A stretch of DNA of 64,000 bases, taken from positions 1 through 64,000 of the IMG/VR virus record IMGVR_UViG_3300020392_000009; one strand, written 5' to 3'. Position numbers and translations under genes: made by a program. Each line of letters opens with the position of its first letter. Position 1 is the first letter of the stretch. The notes beneath the pieces were generated by a model that saw nothing but the letters and a program-made list of their open reading frames with translations, ran no database searches and had not been told where the DNA came from. Of this stretch, positions 7,887 through 18,034 are shown piece after piece. The DNA is from a virus.

Positions 7887-7923
7887 AGAAGAAATAAAAA
7901 TCTTCTCTACCGCCTTTTTTTTT
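7879..7923 (+). terminator. Hairpin plus T-run terminator of the replication operon
   Basis: Bases 7879-7892 (GGCGGTAGAGAAGA) pair perfectly with 7901-7914 around an eight-base A-rich loop, and nine T follow at once. It has the form of a bacterial intrinsic terminator on the + strand. Archaeal termination mainly needs the T-run, so the strong stem may also protect the transcript 3' end or act as a barrier against the convergent - strand transcription. Confidence 0.8.
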
Positions 7924-7975
7924 GGTTTTTTAAAAATCACCAATTTTTAGATTAACAAAAAGTGAGCCTGCAAAA

Positions 7976-8110
7976 TTAATCTTTTTCATCTAGTATAATA
8001 AATCCTATATCTTCTTTTTTATCGTAAGTTAAGTAAATAATAACAAAGCCTAAAATAAAACCAACTAGAAAAAACACAAAAAGTTGGCACAAAATATAAT
8101 TTAAAATCAT
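7976..8110 (-). CDS. Small membrane protein, last gene of the late operon (44 aa)
   Basis: The ATG at 8110 overlaps the stop of the upstream gene as ATGA. The product begins MILNYILCQLFVFFLVGFIL, with one long hydrophobic helix (about residues 3-28), and ends with a charged tail (TYDKKEDIGFIILDEKD). Its place after the tail fibre genes is where many phages keep lysis genes, so a holin-like role is possible but unproven. The 90 bases after it hold only T-runs on the - strand, which may serve as an archaeal-type terminator. Confidence 0.6.
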   Translation of the reverse strand: MILNYILCQLFVFFLVGFILGFVIIYLTYDKKEDIGFIILDEKD

Positions 8111-8817
8111 GTGAGTGTAATTGTTAAATCATGTGTTGCTGTGCAAGCCACCCCATCAACTGTTGCGCTTGCATCTATTCTAATAGTAAAAGTATCTCCC
8201 GCTTGTGGAGTATTACCACTTTTACCTACTAGTTCTAATTTAGGAATATAATGATTAGCAGTTCCACCGATAGCCCTAAAATTAAACATTCCATGAACAG
8301 TTGCACTAAGTCCTGTATTAAATGTCGTCGAGTCTACTTGGTTAGCATTAGTAATCACATTTTGAACCATGATGACTATAGAATTGCTTACTGATGATGA
8401 AACTAAGCCTTTATTAACTGAACCACTAGAAGCATTAACTCTAACTTCAGGATTACTGATGCTAGAGCCATTATGTCTAATAACACATCCGATAGCAAAA
8501 CGAGCCTCAGTGCTTTGTAAAGAACTAGTCCCGTTAAAATAAGCATTAGCCTCTAAATCGGTAGCCGAAATATTTTGATTTTGAGTTGTTCTTGTTGGAG
8601 AAGATGCAGTTCCAAATGTCGAAGTTGAGCCATCGAAAATACCCGTTGAAGTTCCATCAAAGGCAAGAGTATTTTCATTATAGACTCCAAACTTAACAGC
8701 GTTATTGAAATTACCTGTAGCCGCAGTTGCTATTGTAATAGCAGGAGTTACACCTCCACCGGCATTAGCCTCTCTTTCAGCACAAGAACCTGCAATAGCG
8801 AGATAAATGATAATCAC
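8107..8817 (-). CDS. Probable tail fibre/spike accessory protein
   Basis: The GTG at 8817 overlaps the upstream stop (GTGA) and is preferred over a longer TTG start. After a short hydrophobic start (IIIYLAIAGSC) the protein is rich in Thr, Ser, Asn, Gly and Ala with beta-strand periodicity and few charges. It ends in an immunoglobulin-like pattern (FTIRIDASATVDGVACTATH). Position at the end of the tail module and composition point to a fibre-tip or receptor-binding protein. The AGSC resembles a lipobox but the hydrophobic stretch is short, so I do not claim a lipoprotein. Confidence 0.6.
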   Translation of the reverse strand: MIIIYLAIAGSCAEREANAGGGVTPAITIATAATGNFNNAVKFGVYNENTLAFDGTSTGIFDGSTSTFGTASSPTRTTQNQNISATDLEANAYFNGTSSLQSTEARFAIGCVIRHNGSSISNPEVRVNASSGSVNKGLVSSSVSNSIVIMVQNVITNANQVDSTTFNTGLSATVHGMFNFRAIGGTANHYIPKLELVGKSGNTPQAGDTFTIRIDASATVDGVACTATHDLTITLT

Positions 8818-10229
8818 ACTCCTAATGCAATCCAATCATTACCGCCAATAGCAATACAAGTTACACCATTAAAGGTAGCAACCGTAGCATCCGAACCTGC
8901 GCCATTAATATTATTACCATTTCTTCCAACAGTAATATTACCACCTGTTGTATTTAAAATAGTATAATGCTCTCCTTCTGTTGAAGTAGCAGGTAAAGTT
9001 ATATTTGCCGAACAAAGTAAATATCTCCCTGCGTGGGAGGCTTCTGTTAAAGTAGTGGCGGTGCTTATAGAAACAGTAAGCAATCTAGTGCTTCTAAATG
9101 TTCCTCCATCTTCTACATCTAATGTAGCATCGGGACTAGAATTACCAATTCCTATTTTATTTCCACCAGAATCTACAAAGAACATATGAGTTCTATTATC
9201 GCTTTCTATTCTTGTATCAATAAAATTAGCCCCTATCTCGTTTATTACAATGCCATCTATTCTGCTTATTTTCATCATTTCTATTTCAACACTGTTAGAA
9301 AGAGATTGGAAAATTAAATCAGCATCAGCACTTGCTGATTGTATATCTCTAATTACGGAAGTAATTCTATTGTAATCTTTATCTCCCGCAGCGTTATCTT
9401 TTCCTCTAAATCTAATCGAGCCTATTTCATCACTTACCGCAGGGCTGGCAGAGTTTCTATACAATACTAAATCGGGCGCATCAGTAGCCCCCGCATCAGT
9501 TGATTCTATTATAATAGAATCTCCCGAACCACTTGTTTCAACATGAAGAGGCGCATCGGGACTATTAGTTCCTATACCTACTCTTTTATCTGCTCCATCA
9601 ATTCTTATTATTTCTTGTCCTGCACCTCCACCATCACTATCATTTACTTTGAAAATAATATCTTTATCGGATTCCTTCGCTTCTATTTCTATATCTCCTG
9701 CATTAGATTGTATTGTTAATCCTTCTGTATAAGTTGTTCCATTCTTTCTAGCAATACTCAAACTGTTAGATTTTTTATTTGTAGTTAAATATTGAACCTG
9801 TGCGGCACTACTTCCTCCATTTTGAGAAGAAATCACTGCAATTATTGTATCTCCCGATGTCACATCTGCTACCTTATCAGCAGTAATGGTAGCCCCTGCT
9901 TGTTGATTTCTAAGTGCTAAAGCGCCACTATCAGTAATAACCAATAAGTGATATAAATTAACACCGCTAGAAGTAGTTAAAGTAAAACTATTACTTCCTC
10001 CTAAAGTTATAGCCTTTCTTTGTCCTTCAAACATAATTACCCCATCAGCAACCGTTCCCGCAGTATTGCTACCCATAGTAATATCAAATCCACTAATAAC
10101 ATAATTTCCTTGTATTCCTTGAGATAAAGATTTTATTAAACCTGTATGTGGAAAATCAGCACCATCTACGATTTGATTCAAAGTATTTCCTGTTCCTTGT
10201 TGGCTAAACGCATTAGGATTTGTTACCAT
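8814..10229 (-). CDS. Tail fibre protein
   Basis: The 471-residue protein has an N-terminal beta domain and then repeated fibre modules of the kind VGIGTNSPDAPLHVE and IGIGNSSPDATLDVE. These are typical of trimeric phage fibres, often placed before an intramolecular chaperone. The C-terminal third (about 385-471) is a beta-rich knob ending GGNDWIALGV, a form common in receptor-binding tips. No peptidase S74 catalytic part is obvious. It lies between a collar-like protein and another beta protein at the distal tail end of the module. Confidence 0.8.
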   Translation of the reverse strand: MVTNPNAFSQQGTGNTLNQIVDGADFPHTGLIKSLSQGIQGNYVISGFDITMGSNTAGTVADGVIMFEGQRKAITLGGSNSFTLTTSSGVNLYHLLVITDSGALALRNQQAGATITADKVADVTSGDTIIAVISSQNGGSSAAQVQYLTTNKKSNSLSIARKNGTTYTEGLTIQSNAGDIEIEAKESDKDIIFKVNDSDGGGAGQEIIRIDGADKRVGIGTNSPDAPLHVETSGSGDSIIIESTDAGATDAPDLVLYRNSASPAVSDEIGSIRFRGKDNAAGDKDYNRITSVIRDIQSASADADLIFQSLSNSVEIEMMKISRIDGIVINEIGANFIDTRIESDNRTHMFFVDSGGNKIGIGNSSPDATLDVEDGGTFRSTRLLTVSISTATTLTEASHAGRYLLCSANITLPATSTEGEHYTILNTTGGNITVGRNGNNINGAGSDATVATFNGVTCIAIGGNDWIALGV

Positions 10230-10230
10230 T

Positions 10231-10578
10231 CTACTCTACCTCCATAATAATAAAAATTTCTAATGTAGCATTATTAGCAATCGGGCCAACAGCATCAAAG
10301 TTAATTCTTTGAATCATGTTTTGATTTCCCGAAGCATGATTAAATAAACCAACTTCTCTTATTATATTGCCGTTCAAAGAAGTTCCAGCAATAGAAATTT
10401 TAGCCTCTATTACATTACTAGTAGAACCACTTGTAGTAGGCGTAATATTAAATCCTAGAGGAACATCCAATGTGTCGCTTATTGGGTTAGTGGAATTTCC
10501 TCCCTGCCCAACATCGGCTTTTAGCATTAAAGTTCTAATATGTGCGGCTACTTCTTCCTGTAATTTTTCTGTTATCAT
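10231..10578 (-). CDS. Tail-fibre connector/collar-like protein
   Basis: The 115-residue protein starts MITEKLQEEVAAHIRTLML and contains IIREVGLFNHASGNQNMIQR, then a beta end (ATLEIFIIMEVE). The REVGLFN...R....LEI pattern resembles the N-terminal attachment domain of many phage tail fibres that docks on the baseplate. Here the connector is a separate gene just before the fibre gene, and its start overlaps the hub gene stop. Confidence 0.6.
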   Translation of the reverse strand: MITEKLQEEVAAHIRTLMLKADVGQGGNSTNPISDTLDVPLGFNITPTTSGSTSNVIEAKISIAGTSLNGNIIREVGLFNHASGNQNMIQRINFDAVGPIANNATLEIFIIMEVE

Positions 10579-13500
10579 AACAAATCTTCCTCTAATAAAT
10601 TAGTGAGCGTGATAGTTCCACCTGCAAATCCAAATGTGTTGGCGTTTGTATTTAGTGTTGCCGCAAAGCCTAATTGGAAAGCCCCCGATGCTGTCCTAGT
10701 CCTAATTAGTAGAGAAATTTCCTTCAACTTAACTTTTTCTAAGAAGTCTATTGAGGAACTTTTCTCGTTATGAGTTAAAGTCCTTAGAGCATTAGAATTA
10801 GACTGTGACTGTAATAGTAATTCTGCTAATACATCTTCTAACTTTTTAGAATATTTACCCATCTCTATAGTTACAAATCCATTAATGGGATGAGTTACAT
10901 CTAAAACAATATAGTTATCTAGATTTACATTTTCTTGTCTAGATTCAAACTGTATTATATCTCCTGCTCTTAGTTGTTCATGACCAGTTGGTATAACTCT
11001 GACTTTTACTTTTTTATCAAGATTTTCGTGTATTCTTAGTAACTGGCTTGCTCTATCGTCTACATCTTGTTGTGTAATTAAAGTAGAATCAACTTCCTCA
11101 AGTGTCTTTCTACCAATTTTTTGAATACTAGATAGGTTTTTTCTATCTGCTTTATGAGAAGCACCATAGACGATAACTTGATTATAGAAATCAAAACCAC
11201 TATCAATAGTTTCATAGTCCACCATTTTATCATCATTTACTAAGATATTAGTTCTAAAGATAGTATCATCTCTAGGTTTAACACTAAATGAATTTTCATT
11301 AATTATTAAGGACAAGTCTTTTCTTTCTAATATATAATTGATTGCAGAAAACAAAGAAGTCCCTCTAAATTTAGGAGCGATAAACAACGGAAATGTTGGA
11401 GAAGTGTTATCAAAAGTCAAGCCTTCTTCTTCAAAAAGTTCATTTATTAGAGCCTCAGATTCATCTGCTATTGTTACAGTAGAACCAATACAAGCCCTAG
11501 TTGGCTCTATTTTTAGTTCTTCTAATGAATTAACTATGAATGTTTCTGAAAAAGAGGCTATCCCGTTAATAGTTTTCTTTTTATCAAGAACTATTGCATG
11601 TTTTCCATCTACTGTTACTAGAGACGATAGGGCTGTTTTAACAGAATTTTCTCCGTCGCTTATGTTCATTTCATAATTACCTACCGGCAACAATGTAGTA
11701 GTTGTTGCTTTAGTAGTAATAATGTTTCCTCCCCCGCTATTATTATCTAAATCAACAGCAACAAACATAGATAAAACTGCTTCACTGGAAGATAATGCGC
11801 CATCCCCTTCATGGTAGAAGTAGTTATTTTTTATTTTCCCATATACTTTATCTTCGTTTGCTATCTTTGTATATTCAGGTCTTAGTGTATTTAGATGTAT
11901 TTCATCGGGATGAAAATCATATAAACAAATAGAGTTAGGTTGCATCACTCTATAAGCCATATTATTTGTTAAAGTAGCACTTGTTATTATTTTCACATTA
12001 CTATAAATAGAATTGGCTTCATGAGAATAAATATAAATTGGGTCTGCTGTTCTTCCTAAGCCTAAGTTAGCATCTCCTATGGTAGTTGGAGAAAGAGTGC
12101 CACTGTCCTTTTCTGCTACTAAATAGCACCCAGTTAAATCTACTAATTCTAGCCAACTATTTAGACTTAAAACTCCAATTCCATCTAAACTAATAGTATA
12201 CTCATATAGAGTTCCATTAGAAGAACTTATATCCGTTTTACTCCAAGATGAAGAAAAAAGCCTTAGTTTAAAACCTATAAATGCTCCATCAGCAGGACTG
12301 GCTCTATCACTATCACTACTATAATCGTGTAAAGTGGTTGCTTCTCCTTTAACATAGGTTAAGAATTTTTTATAATGATTTACCGAAGTTAAGGATATTA
12401 TTTCTCTATCAGACAATGAACCTGTTGGGCTTAGATTTAATCCGCCTCTAAAAGTTCCACTACTACCCAAGATATCAGTATTATTTCCTGTTGATAATAG
12501 GTTTGAGCCTCCTTCTATTGGGTATGTGTCTAATATCACACCTATTGTTCCTCCGTGTGGATTCTGTCTAGCAGTTCCAACTACGGCTAATTTTTCTATT
12601 ACATGACTAGTTGCTCCATCCTGAGAACCATAACTAGCGTCCGTTAGCAATCGGTGTGCATTTGAAGAACCAAAAACGCTAGGTAAAATTACTTCACTAT
12701 TATTTAATAGGCTCAAAGCCGTCCCACCATTATCTACTCTAGCAGTATCGGAGGAGTCTTCGCCATAGTCATAATTACTACTTTTTGGCACTATTGCCCC
12801 CTTTAGTGGATGGTAATCTGTTGAAGCAGTCTCTCCGAATAAACTATCTCTATTCTTTCTACCGCCTATTGTAGTAACATAAATGTCAGTTATTCTAAAT
12901 GCGTTTCTATTGGTGGTGCTATCCATATCCGGTGTATTAGTAGTTCCAACTGTAGTATGAAACTGTAAATTGCCACCTCCAGATATTATACCTATATATT
13001 TATTGTCAAGTGTGAATATCTCATCTCCGGCAATCAAGTTCACACTAGAAGTAAATTTGATTACATTTGCCGGATTACCCAAACTATCTACACCAATACT
13101 ATCAATTACTAAAGAAACCCCCGATTCATCAGTTGTGGTTCTTCTAAAGACACTGCCACCAAATTCACTGGGACTATCAAAGTATATTTCATTAACATCT
13201 TTTTCGGGATTGATTAAGTTAAAGTATTCATCAAAAACACATTCCGTTAATCTCATCAATCCAAATCTTTTCAATTGAGTGATATCATCATCAGTAGTAA
13301 AAGATAAACTTTGAAAATTATCGTCTTTTAATATTAAATTATTATTTACATCAGTTACTCTTTTATCTTCTAACAATAGTAATTTATATTCGCTTAATGT
13401 CTTTGTCGCACTACCACTATTTACATGAAAGATGCTATCTGTTCTAAGAGAGGAATATGGAAGAAGGTCGGAAGTAACATAGAAAAATAATCTCGGAAAT

Positions 13501-16500
13501 GAATCGTCTACACTTTGAAATAGATGGTGTTGTGCGGCCATGATTGACGATATTCTCTGGTTTGCCCTATCCGACGAATTTATATTGTCCCTAAACATTC
13601 TTCTCTGTGAAGTCATTTTAGAACCATATATTCCATGATGCCCTCTTTTATCATAAGGAATTTCTTCACTTGAGCCTCTTTGTGAGAATTCAGTTATGGG
13701 AATAGTGCTATCTGCTCTAGGTTTAAATTTATAAGCAGTTTTATTAAAACTAGATACAGTTTTTCTCCCACTATACTTTCCTGCAAAGGAGAAATCAAGG
13801 CTAAGAAATGTATCTTCAAAAGTAGTCGGTTCTGTTCCTAATCTAAAAGAATCTGAATTTATTATTTTATAATAAGGATTACCAAACTCCGAAGTAAAAT
13901 CAGCAGTAGCACTTCTATGGGCATTGAAAGGAACAAGCCCAGTAGCAGTGTGCTTATGATGAGGTATTGAGATTATTTTTCCTCCCCATAAGTGGTTGTT
14001 ATTTATTAAATTAATATGATTTCTACTTCTTTGGCTAATAAATATTTCATCATTTATATCAAAGTCTACTACATTATTACCGGAGGTGGCTGTTCTATCT
14101 AATAATATAAGGTGAGTAGTAGTATTACTAGCAGGGTTGCCTGAACTGATATGGTCTTGCTTTTGTTCTATTGTTAGAATATCTAATACATATCCTATGA
14201 AACCAAAGGTCTCCGTAGAACCGCCTGCAAAATTATTTGCGAACAACGGTTCACCTATCTTCACTTTACTAAATCCCAATGCTGTGTTTGTAGTAGTTAT
14301 GAAGGGGTCTTTTGCTGTAGAATTACTTGTAACTGTAAAAGCCAAAATCATATCTTGATGTATTCTATTGGCATCTATACCTTGAAAATCAACAGCCCTA
14401 CCCAGTGTAATTGGAACATAAGGTGCTAATTCTATTTGAGTAATATTATCTTTTTTAGAAGTAGAAACGATTTCAAAGTCTATTAAAGTATTAACAGTAT
14501 CGAAGGTAGATTTAGTTCCTGCACCAATTTCATCCTTTAATACACATTCAAACGCACTATCCGCCTTAATATTTTTAGGTGAGTTTATCTCATAACCGAC
14601 TGCTTTTTCGTGAGAATTAGAACTTGTATTAGGTAATGCAGAAACCTCAGCCCCAGTAGAATCTATTGTGTTACCCGCAGTAAAAATTAGCCCTTTCCCT
14701 GCTGAACCCGTTAAAGAAGTAGGAGAAGAACTAGCAAAATTTGATGAGCCTAGCGATTTATTAAACATATAGTTCTTTTCATTTTCTTTGAATATATCAT
14801 CTCCTACAAATACCGAGGAAAGTAGGCCTGTAGAAATATTAATCCTTTGTAATGAACTACTGCCTCCTCCCGAATAATTAGTTATTGAAGTAACTGTTCC
14901 TAAAAAACCCCTCTCAGTAAATATTTTTTCTCCTGCAACCAAAGTAGTATTGAAACCTGCTGATATTATACCTGTATCAATGCTAGTTGTTCCAACTGCA
15001 CTTGCCGCAGGAACACTACTGCCACTATTTCCTGTAATGACTTTTGTTAAAGTATTAGTAGGGCTATTAGTAGAATAAATAATATCCTCACTAAATGTAG
15101 TGTCTTTGTTAATAATAGGGGATAGCAACTTATTTAGTTTGTTTCTTCCTTTTATATCTAAGAAGGTCTGAGATTCTTCTTTAACAGTATTTATTTGTTC
15201 TACTTCTCCCTCAAACTTAAGTGAATATACTATATATTCTCCTCTAATAAATTCTAAAGGATTAGCGTAGTAACTGTCCCCTGCATAAGAAATAGTTATC
15301 ATAGATTTATTCTTATCTACTGTTGAAACCGTAGCCAGCAATCTATTCTCATTTGTCGAATTAAATAATATTTCTAAATTATCTGTTCTATTAATTAAAT
15401 TCATGGTGGTTATAATTGTATTATCTGTTGGATTATATGCTCTCCTTGAAAGAACATCTCCATCAGTAGGAGTAAAACTTAATGAAGAAAATAAATTTCC
15501 TGTTTCTGTTCTCTTTTCTGCCCTAACTGTTAAAGTTTGTAGAGTTGCCGGATTAGTAAAAGAACCTATGCTAGACACTAACATTATCTTATCTTGTATT
15601 TTTACTTCATCTCCTACATTAAGAACTGTTCCTAAATCATATTCTGTTCTAATGTTAAAAGTATTTGCTGATGCTTCGGAAACAAAAGAGGCGTTTAGGT
15701 TTACAAAGGCATCTAAATTAGCCCTATGTAATAGATTTCTAACCTTGTATGGGTCAAAGACATTTATCTTTTTATTCATTATTCTTCCATTATCTACTAT
15801 TCTACTTTCTGAAAAACTTCCTTGATTTATTGAATCTCTAGTTTCATTATCTATAACAGCCGTTATAAGATTACATTTTTCCGGAGAGTGACTATAATGT
15901 AAATATCTAGTTTGTCCTAAAGTATCTCTTGTAGTAATAGAATTATCACTACTTCTTCTAGCGTTTATGTAGGCATCTTTATACACATTATAGTCAATAG
16001 TAACTGTGCCGCCTTCATTAGAAGTATTGCTACCACCACTACTTTCATCTAAATCTCTAAGTTTATCTGTCATTTTAACAACTAAAGAATATTTACTGTA
16101 ATCTACTATTCTTTTGCCAAAGTCCGAAACTGTTCTAAAAGTTATGCCATCCGAAGCATGTTGAGCAATAGTTACTGTGGTGGAACTCCCCATCTTACCT
16201 AAAGCATAATATTTGGTATTGTGGTCTAATTGATTCTTTTTATCTAACCTATCATTAAAGAAATAAAATAACGGTCTAGCGCAGACTAATCCGTTTTTTA
16301 AATCGGCACTAGCGGCATCTTGTTTTAACCCAACCGATAAAGCAACAATTTTATTGTTAGTATCATTTATTCCTGTAATGATTCTATATTTTGTTCCCTT
16401 TGGTATTTCATTTCCTAATTTTGGTTCAAATTCAAAAGCATCGCAGGTGCTAGTTCCATTACCGTCATCTTCTACAATTAGGTTAGTTATTTTAGCAAAG

Positions 16501-16796
16501 TGGTGTTTCTTATCATCATCGGAATGAATTAATACAAAATAATCTACTGTATCAAAATTATTAAATGTTAAAGTCAATCCACTTTTTATTCTAAAGCCCT
16601 TTGTTGTAGCCCCGCTAAGTAGTTCCGAACCTATTGTCATACTAGTGCTAAGACTATCATCAGCCATAACAATAACAGAAATAAAATGCCCATCTGTTAC
16701 ACTACTTGTATTTTTAAATTTAGTATTAGTAGGAGTATCTTCAGATTTTCCTGCACTTACTTGGTTAGGGGCTGAAGGTTCTATATTGAATGGCAC
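10575..16796 (-). CDS. Giant tail hub/baseplate protein (2073 aa)
   Basis: A GTG start overlaps the upstream stop. Most of the 2073 residues are Ser/Thr/Asn-rich beta segments with recurring phrases of the type ..VGDEIFI.. and ..AGDEIFTLDNKYIG. Near the C-terminus the text YNQVIVYGASHKADRKNLSS, followed by VDDRASQLL and LRAGDIIQFESR, matches the late part of the gp27/gpD-like hub (tail-associated lysin) family. I therefore read it as a tail-tip hub with a huge extension, perhaps forming a large tip structure or host-contact apparatus. No peptidase or glycosidase catalytic site is seen. It is by far the largest gene in the window. Confidence 0.7.
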   Translation of the reverse strand: MPFNIEPSAPNQVSAGKSEDTPTNTKFKNTSSVTDGHFISVIVMADDSLSTSMTIGSELLSGATTKGFRIKSGLTLTFNNFDTVDYFVLIHSDDDKKHHFAKITNLIVEDDGNGTSTCDAFEFEPKLGNEIPKGTKYRIITGINDTNNKIVALSVGLKQDAASADLKNGLVCARPLFYFFNDRLDKKNQLDHNTKYYALGKMGSSTTVTIAQHASDGITFRTVSDFGKRIVDYSKYSLVVKMTDKLRDLDESSGGSNTSNEGGTVTIDYNVYKDAYINARRSSDNSITTRDTLGQTRYLHYSHSPEKCNLITAVIDNETRDSINQGSFSESRIVDNGRIMNKKINVFDPYKVRNLLHRANLDAFVNLNASFVSEASANTFNIRTEYDLGTVLNVGDEVKIQDKIMLVSSIGSFTNPATLQTLTVRAEKRTETGNLFSSLSFTPTDGDVLSRRAYNPTDNTIITTMNLINRTDNLEILFNSTNENRLLATVSTVDKNKSMITISYAGDSYYANPLEFIRGEYIVYSLKFEGEVEQINTVKEESQTFLDIKGRNKLNKLLSPIINKDTTFSEDIIYSTNSPTNTLTKVITGNSGSSVPAASAVGTTSIDTGIISAGFNTTLVAGEKIFTERGFLGTVTSITNYSGGGSSSLQRINISTGLLSSVFVGDDIFKENEKNYMFNKSLGSSNFASSSPTSLTGSAGKGLIFTAGNTIDSTGAEVSALPNTSSNSHEKAVGYEINSPKNIKADSAFECVLKDEIGAGTKSTFDTVNTLIDFEIVSTSKKDNITQIELAPYVPITLGRAVDFQGIDANRIHQDMILAFTVTSNSTAKDPFITTTNTALGFSKVKIGEPLFANNFAGGSTETFGFIGYVLDILTIEQKQDHISSGNPASNTTTHLILLDRTATSGNNVVDFDINDEIFISQRSRNHINLINNNHLWGGKIISIPHHKHTATGLVPFNAHRSATADFTSEFGNPYYKIINSDSFRLGTEPTTFEDTFLSLDFSFAGKYSGRKTVSSFNKTAYKFKPRADSTIPITEFSQRGSSEEIPYDKRGHHGIYGSKMTSQRRMFRDNINSSDRANQRISSIMAAQHHLFQSVDDSFPRLFFYVTSDLLPYSSLRTDSIFHVNSGSATKTLSEYKLLLLEDKRVTDVNNNLILKDDNFQSLSFTTDDDITQLKRFGLMRLTECVFDEYFNLINPEKDVNEIYFDSPSEFGGSVFRRTTTDESGVSLVIDSIGVDSLGNPANVIKFTSSVNLIAGDEIFTLDNKYIGIISGGGNLQFHTTVGTTNTPDMDSTTNRNAFRITDIYVTTIGGRKNRDSLFGETASTDYHPLKGAIVPKSSNYDYGEDSSDTARVDNGGTALSLLNNSEVILPSVFGSSNAHRLLTDASYGSQDGATSHVIEKLAVVGTARQNPHGGTIGVILDTYPIEGGSNLLSTGNNTDILGSSGTFRGGLNLSPTGSLSDREIISLTSVNHYKKFLTYVKGEATTLHDYSSDSDRASPADGAFIGFKLRLFSSSWSKTDISSSNGTLYEYTISLDGIGVLSLNSWLELVDLTGCYLVAEKDSGTLSPTTIGDANLGLGRTADPIYIYSHEANSIYSNVKIITSATLTNNMAYRVMQPNSICLYDFHPDEIHLNTLRPEYTKIANEDKVYGKIKNNYFYHEGDGALSSSEAVLSMFVAVDLDNNSGGGNIITTKATTTTLLPVGNYEMNISDGENSVKTALSSLVTVDGKHAIVLDKKKTINGIASFSETFIVNSLEELKIEPTRACIGSTVTIADESEALINELFEEEGLTFDNTSPTFPLFIAPKFRGTSLFSAINYILERKDLSLIINENSFSVKPRDDTIFRTNILVNDDKMVDYETIDSGFDFYNQVIVYGASHKADRKNLSSIQKIGRKTLEEVDSTLITQQDVDDRASQLLRIHENLDKKVKVRVIPTGHEQLRAGDIIQFESRQENVNLDNYIVLDVTHPINGFVTIEMGKYSKKLEDVLAELLLQSQSNSNALRTLTHNEKSSSIDFLEKVKLKEISLLIRTRTASGAFQLGFAATLNTNANTFGFAGGTITLTNLLEEDLL

Positions 16797-18034
16797 TATT
16801 CATCAACCTCCTCAAATCTAAGATACACTAAAGCGTCACTATAAGTTGGAGTAAGATTAGTTAAAGTAGAAAACACATCTTTTCTTTTATTTACTATCGA
16901 CAACTCATGAAACTCTCCCATAAATTGTTTATTTGTGCTTGCTGAACCTGCTCCTGTATTTCCTTGACCATTAGCCCCTAAGAATAAATCCTCTCTAGCA
17001 AATATAAAATCTCCACTATCTTGATGAGTTTCTTTCAGTATTCTAGAACCGTTTAAGTAAATAGAAACTTCTCTACTAGTATTATCAAATGAACAGGCTA
17101 TATGAAATGAGTTATTTACATAAGCAGGGTCAGCCCTTCCTCGAACAAAGACTTCGCAACCCGCATTTATTATCGCTTCGTTCTCCGAAGAAATACTATT
17201 GTTAGGAAAGTTCAACCTAGTAGTGCCTTTAGCAACAACAAATCCTATGTTTATGTATTGTGAATTTTGCCTTATGAATATATCTGTCTTGCCGTCACTA
17301 GCAAGAGAAACTTCTGTATTATCTAATGAAGAAAAGTTTACCTGTTCTGTTCCACCAAAACCTAAAGCGGGGTCATTTATTCCACTAGCCGCAATAGAAG
17401 TAGCATCACCAATTTTAATAAATTCAGTTCTTCCATTTACTAACCCAGTTAAATCGTCATCACTAGAATATTTAACAAAAGAAGAACGATTTGGTTCTAT
17501 AACAACAGGGCTAGTAAATGTCCTAACTGCATTACTTCCTATTTTTATCTTAGCCATAATTTTGTATCTAGCAGGATTGTTTCTAGTTCTACCTGTCATG
17601 GTGTTAGGGTGTGTTCCGGTAACTTCTGAATTTAACGCTTCGTTTACTAGAAACAAAGAAAAATTAGTGCTGTGAAAAATAGCCATTTCATGTGTATCTC
17701 TTTCAGTTTTATCTAAATATGTTTCTCCTTGTAGAACCGCATCATTAGTTTCTGTAACTAAATGGGCTGGAAATATTTTCTTTGAGGTTAATCTATTAGG
17801 AACAGCCGCTTGACCACTAACACTAGTTCCTGCCCCCATTATATCATATGGTGTGACTACTGCTTCTATTGTAAACGAACCAATATGCGCCCATATGCCA
17901 TAAGTAATATCATCTGTAGTATCACTAGAAGTTCCAGCATCGGGTATATTCTCGGCATAGTCAATAGTAGCAAAACCATTACACATTACGGGAAATACTA
18001 GACTTCTTTGTTTTCCTACAAATATATTATACAT
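16796..18034 (-). CDS. Concanavalin/LamG-like lectin domain tail protein
   Basis: The 412-residue protein carries near its C-terminus the signature of laminin-G/concanavalin-A-like jelly-roll domains: FHIACSFDNTSREVSIYLNG, then ILKE, FLGANGQG and MGEFHELSIVNKRKD. An N-terminal part (GSFTIEAVVTPYDIMG) also looks like the start of such a fold. These domains often bind glycans, so it may recognise the host S-layer or surface sugars. It sits between the Dit-like protein and the giant hub. GAGGTGAA precedes the ATG. Confidence 0.75.
   Translation of the reverse strand: MYNIFVGKQRSLVFPVMCNGFATIDYAENIPDAGTSSDTTDDITYGIWAHIGSFTIEAVVTPYDIMGAGTSVSGQAAVPNRLTSKKIFPAHLVTETNDAVLQGETYLDKTERDTHEMAIFHSTNFSLFLVNEALNSEVTGTHPNTMTGRTRNNPARYKIMAKIKIGSNAVRTFTSPVVIEPNRSSFVKYSSDDDLTGLVNGRTEFIKIGDATSIAASGINDPALGFGGTEQVNFSSLDNTEVSLASDGKTDIFIRQNSQYINIGFVVAKGTTRLNFPNNSISSENEAIINAGCEVFVRGRADPAYVNNSFHIACSFDNTSREVSIYLNGSRILKETHQDSGDFIFAREDLFLGANGQGNTGAGSASTNKQFMGEFHELSIVNKRKDVFSTLTNLTPTYSDALVYLRFEEVDE

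Noticed and set aside
7924-8106. Non-coding RNA or attachment site in the convergent gap
   Set aside because: Apart from the terminator and a small membrane-protein frame (7976-8110) the gap holds only A/T runs; no tRNA-like or repeat structure is seen.
8107-8817. Lipoprotein signal (AIAGSC) at the start of the fibre-end protein
   Set aside because: The hydrophobic stretch is only about 10 residues with no positive start, and the protein is otherwise a virion beta protein.
10575-16796. Long open frames on the + strand inside the giant hub gene (for example around 15403-15825)
   Set aside because: They are antisense shadows of an AT-rich beta protein with serine/threonine codons; no ribosome-binding site and no family pattern.
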